Shown: positions 61,429-64,000 of the stretch, one piece after another | Layout of the letters: each line of letters opens with the position of its first letter | How positions within the stretch are numbered: position 1 is the stretch's first letter | DNA from: Paenibacillus xylanilyticus | Lineage (GTDB): Bacteria; Bacillota; Bacilli; Paenibacillales; Paenibacillaceae | Direction: 5' to 3' | Length of the DNA: 64,000 nt | NCBI RefSeq assembly: GCF_009664365.1 | Contig: NZ_CP044310.1 | Location: 142,501-206,500, forward strand | The notes under the pieces: model-generated | What the model was told of the DNA's origin: nothing | What the model saw: the letters and a program-made list of their open reading frames with translations, nothing else | Databases searched by the model: none | Translations under genes and position numbers: made by a program

Positions 61429-61541
61429 ATCTTGTCTTTTTTTGTACTGTCTACTTGACAGGGTTATGACCAGGTTGGTGGCTTTTCGGTTTATATGAAG
61501 CGTAAGCTGATGATCTGATTATTGATGAGCTATCTACTTCC

Positions 61542-61970
61542 TCATAAATCCTTGATAACCTCTACATATCGATCAAACTCCGTTTGACTCATTGTATCAC
61601 TCATCTGCAAAAGGATATTATCTTGGGCATAGGCATGCGAATTAGGCATTAGCGTTGATTTTCCGGGTTCCTCATAATAATCCTTCAGTTTCTCAAGATC
61701 CGTTTTATTCTCAAACAAGAATAGATACCCACCCTCACCTTCACCCAAAGCTGGCACCAAAATGCGCTGCACATCTTTAAAACCTAAGTCAGCCAATACG
61801 TGATCCTCGCTAATAGACTCCATTGGAGTTTCAATCTCAAGTCCGGCCTCTCGGAACTTGGTGACAATATCATCAAGAGTAATCGCAGACTCACTCTCAC
61901 TCGAAGAACAAGCTGCTGTTATACATAGAATGAGGCCCAATAAGAAAACCAGACCAACATATTTCCTCAA
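61542..61970 (-). CDS. Small lipoprotein of unknown function
   Basis: 142 residues. Signal sequence with lipobox ITAAC (Cys about 21), then a Ser/Glu-rich linker and a domain with LEIETPMESISEDHVLADLG and GGYLFLFENKTDLEKLKDYY. The latter hints at a stress-type fold but is not a recognised family. The TTG start is preferred because AGGAGG lies nine bases ahead; a GTG nine bases earlier abuts that site. Confidence 0.75.
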   Translation of the reverse strand: MRKYVGLVFLLGLILCITAACSSSESESAITLDDIVTKFREAGLEIETPMESISEDHVLADLGFKDVQRILVPALGEGEGGYLFLFENKTDLEKLKDYYEEPGKSTLMPNSHAYAQDNILLQMSDTMSQTEFDRYVEVIKDL

Positions 61971-62125
61971 GTCAATCACCCTCCTGTAAAAATATGAAGT
62001 AAGTATAGTCTACCATAATTGGATTTTATTATTTGGAAATTGCACTGCATATGTCCATATCTACTCTGGATTCTTAACTCCAACAAACTAGCATACCTTT
62101 TATAACGTGCCTCTTATCTTGAATT

Positions 62126-62154
62126 TTGCTTCGTACCAGAGAGTCATTTATAAT
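62126..62154 (+). promoter_or_regulatory. Promoter of the MscS-type channel gene
   Basis: TTGCTT (62126-62131), 17-base spacer, TATAAT (62149-62154). Confidence 0.7.
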
Positions 62155-62188
62155 GAAAAGCTAAACTAGACTGCGTTAGGAGGAAACA

Positions 62189-63442
62189 ATGGATTTTATC
62201 AAAAAACAACTAGACGGAACGGGCATGAGTGAACAAACCATTGGCATTCTTTCAAACATCATCATGGTTATTTTTATAGCGATGGTCTCCATCCTGGCGA
62301 ATTATATTGCCAAAAGAATCGTGCTGAAGACGGTTCATCATATCGTCAATAACAATCGGTACAAATGGGGCCATATCATTGTGGAGAAAAAGCTGTTCCA
62401 CAAGCTGTCGCATCTCGTGCCGGCCATTATTATCTATTATTCTGCTTATGTCTTTCCATCCTATCAGGCCTTGATTGAAAAGGCTGCAATGACCTACATG
62501 ATTGTCATCATGATTACGGTTTTCAATGCCTTACTTAATGTGTTTGATGACATATATCGTTCCTATGAAGTCTCCAAGATCAGGCCGATCAAAGGTTATA
62601 TCCAGGTCGCCAAGATTATTCTTTTCATCATCGGGGGCATTATCGTCATTTCGAGCCTTATCGGTCAGAATCCGTTGATTATTCTCAGTGGGCTTGGTGC
62701 GTTATCCGCTGTGCTGATGCTGGTCTTCAAGGATTCCATTCTGGGCCTCGTGGCAGGCGTTCAATTATCGTCGAATGACATGGTGCGTGTTGGCGACTGG
62801 ATTGAGATGCCGAAGTATAATGCTGACGGGGATGTCATTGACATTACACTCAATACAGTTAAGGTAAGAAATTTTGATAAAACGATCACGATGATTCCGA
62901 GCTATGCCCTGATATCTGACTCGTTCAGAAACTGGCGAGGCATGCAGGTATCGGGCGGCAGAAGGATTAAGCGAAGCGTCTATATTGATACAAGCAGCAT
63001 CACCTTTTGTACCGAAGACATGATTGAGGAATTCCGGAAGATCCACTATCTTACCGACTATATCGCTACGCGAATCAGTGAAATTAACGAGTACAATATG
63101 GAGCATCAGATTAATACGGAGAGCAAAGTAAACGGCAGACAGCTCACGAATGTGGGGGTATTCCGGGAATACATCCATCAGTATCTGAAAAATCATCCGA
63201 AGATTCATCAGGATATGACGTTGATCGTGAGACAGCTAGCACCGGGAGACAACGGACTGCCACTCGAGATCTATGCATTCAGCAATGATATCACCTGGGG
63301 GGTGTATGAGTCGGTGCAGGCCGATATCTTTGACCACATCTTTGCCGTGGCGCCGACGTTTGGTCTTCGTGCTTTTCAAAACCCAACGGGTCACGATATC
63401 GTTCAGCTTAAGGAAAGCCCGCAATTTTCACGTGGCTACTAA
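62189..63442 (+). CDS. Mechanosensitive channel, MscS superfamily (YbdG-like)
   Basis: 417 residues. About five membrane helices in residues 15-190. The MscS pore helix and beta domain start near 165: LGALSAVLMLVFKDSILGLV and ASVQ-like AGVQLSSNDMVRVGDWIEM, then the NTVKVRNFDKTITMIPSYAL motif. A C-terminal cytoplasmic extension of ~150 residues, longer than E. coli MscS, resembles the YbdG group. It should relieve osmotic downshock. Ribosome site AGGAGGAA. Confidence 0.92.
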   Translation: MDFIKKQLDGTGMSEQTIGILSNIIMVIFIAMVSILANYIAKRIVLKTVHHIVNNNRYKWGHIIVEKKLFHKLSHLVPAIIIYYSAYVFPSYQALIEKAAMTYMIVIMITVFNALLNVFDDIYRSYEVSKIRPIKGYIQVAKIILFIIGGIIVISSLIGQNPLIILSGLGALSAVLMLVFKDSILGLVAGVQLSSNDMVRVGDWIEMPKYNADGDVIDITLNTVKVRNFDKTITMIPSYALISDSFRNWRGMQVSGGRRIKRSVYIDTSSITFCTEDMIEEFRKIHYLTDYIATRISEINEYNMEHQINTESKVNGRQLTNVGVFREYIHQYLKNHPKIHQDMTLIVRQLAPGDNGLPLEIYAFSNDITWGVYESVQADIFDHIFAVAPTFGLRAFQNPTGHDIVQLKESPQFSRGY

Positions 63443-63511
63443 AGTAGGAATACCAAAGGATACTGAGTTCAGCTCATATGCATTATGAAGACCTGTACCG
63501 TCTGGAAAGAA

Positions 63512-63541
63512 TTGATTCAATCGTGCATAGAGGGGTAGAAT
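63512..63541 (+). promoter_or_regulatory. Candidate promoter of the aldo/keto reductase gene
   Basis: TTGATT (63512-63517), 18-base spacer, TAGAAT (63536-63541). Confidence 0.5.
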
Positions 63542-63607
63542 AAACGAGAGGGACTAACTAATTTTCCATTCGTTTTGTATACCTTTTTAGCAAAGGAGAG
63601 TCTTCAG

Positions 63608-64000
63608 ATGAATCATCGAATTCCGGAATATACGTTGAATGATGGCTTGAAAGTGCCGGCAATTGGGTTTGGTACCTATAGCTTAAAAGGTGCAGAAGGC
63701 GTTAAATCCATCGTATCTGCGCTGGATGTGGGTTACCGATTGATTGATACGGCCTATAACTATGAGAACGAGGCGACAGTCGGAAAGGCCATCAAGCAGA
63801 GCTCTGTTGCGAGAGAAGAACTGCTGATCTCTTCCAAACTGCCTGGGCGTTATCACGATTATAATAAGGCAATCGTAGCCATCGAGGAATCCTTATACAG
63901 AGCAGACCTTGATTACTATGACCTTTATTTGATTCACTGGCCGAATCCGAAGCAGGATAAGTATGTAGAAGCCTGGCAGGCACTCATTGAGGCGAAGAAA
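63608..64000 (+). CDS. Aldo/keto reductase, N-terminal part (runs off window)
   Basis: The first 131 residues are visible, frame open to the window end. The AKR signatures are LKVPAIGFGTYSLKG, DVGYRLIDTAYNYENEATVG (catalytic Asp and Tyr), the catalytic Lys in ISSKLPG, and DYYDLYLIHWPNP (catalytic His). NADPH-dependent reduction of carbonyls is expected; the substrate is unknown. Start after AAAGGAG. Confidence 0.95.
   Translation, partial: MNHRIPEYTLNDGLKVPAIGFGTYSLKGAEGVKSIVSALDVGYRLIDTAYNYENEATVGKAIKQSSVAREELLISSKLPGRYHDYNKAIVAIEESLYRADLDYYDLYLIHWPNPKQDKYVEAWQALIEAKK

Larger units (their letters stand above)
60181..61472 (+). mobile_element. IS3-family insertion sequence, degenerate
   Basis: About 1.29 kb. 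The left end TGGTATTATCCCC...AGTAGACA and the reverse complement of the right end TGGTCATAACCCTG...AGTAGACA match imperfectly over about 40 bases, both followed by AAAAAAGACA. Inside are orfA and orfB in the relative -1 frame with an A_AAA_AAG slippery site, typical of IS3/IS150 relatives. No clear target duplication is visible, so the exact ends may be off by a few bases. orfB is frameshifted. Confidence 0.85.

Overview
The window looks like chromosome from a Paenibacillus-type Firmicute. The evidence is gene order matching Bacillus subtilis blocks (hprK-lgt-ppaX-yvoF-like gene, hisZGDBHAF-IE, yvcD-like TPR gene with trxB, rapZ-glmR-whiA-crh, cggR-gapA-pgk-tpiA-gpmI-eno, secG-rnr-smpB-ssrA), strong AGGAGG ribosome sites, TTGACA/TATAAT promoters, a CtsR-type box at clpP and a CggR-type operator at cggR. 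Species level cannot be decided from the sequence alone.

Layout. 1-3040: the 3' part of a 23S rRNA followed directly by eight tRNAs, with no 5S gene between them. 3.2-9.2 kb: a PucR-type regulator, an MsmX-type sugar ABC ATPase, HPr kinase, Lgt, PpaX and an acyltransferase. 9.4-18.5 kb: a complete histidine operon with HisJ phosphatase, ending in a divergent PRPP synthetase paralogue. 18.6-27.9 kb: a carbohydrate uptake locus with a membrane AraC-type regulator, a lipoprotein binding protein, two permeases, a TIM-barrel isomerase and an alpha/alpha-barrel-like protein. It has a near-perfect cre site and no ATPase of its own, so it probably borrows the MsmX-type ATPase. 28-32.2 kb: a TPR/HTH protein, thioredoxin reductase and an AI-2E family membrane protein. 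32.3-35.7 kb, minus strand: an ABC exporter with its own DesK/DesR-like two-component system. 36.1-42.7 kb: glucokinase, RapZ, GlmR, WhiA, a Crh-like HPr and two secreted proteins. 42.8-43.7 kb, minus strand: clpP and tRNA-Arg. 44-51.5 kb: the glycolytic regulon. 51.6-56.7 kb: secG, RNase R with a long Gly-rich tail, SmpB and tmRNA.

56.7-61.5 kb is an AT-rich accessory patch directly after tmRNA, a classic integration site. It holds a frameshifted PepSY-like gene, two unrecognised exported proteins and a degenerate IS3-family element. The window ends with a lipoprotein, an MscS-type channel and the start of an aldo/keto reductase.

Several parts form one circuit. HPr kinase and a Crh-like HPr with both Ser46 and His15 supply the catabolite co-repressor signal, and the cre site at the sugar transporter is a likely target. 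Glucokinase and the glycolytic operon with CggR consume the sugar, and RapZ/GlmR link this to cell-wall precursor flux. SmpB, tmRNA, RNase R and ClpP together make a ribosome-rescue and protein-quality-control set. No clearly new defence or biosynthetic system was found. The most unusual items are the Crh-like HPr that keeps His15, the RNase R tail, the structured mini-ORF abutting tmRNA, the exported-protein pair with a perfect palindrome, and the missing 5S.
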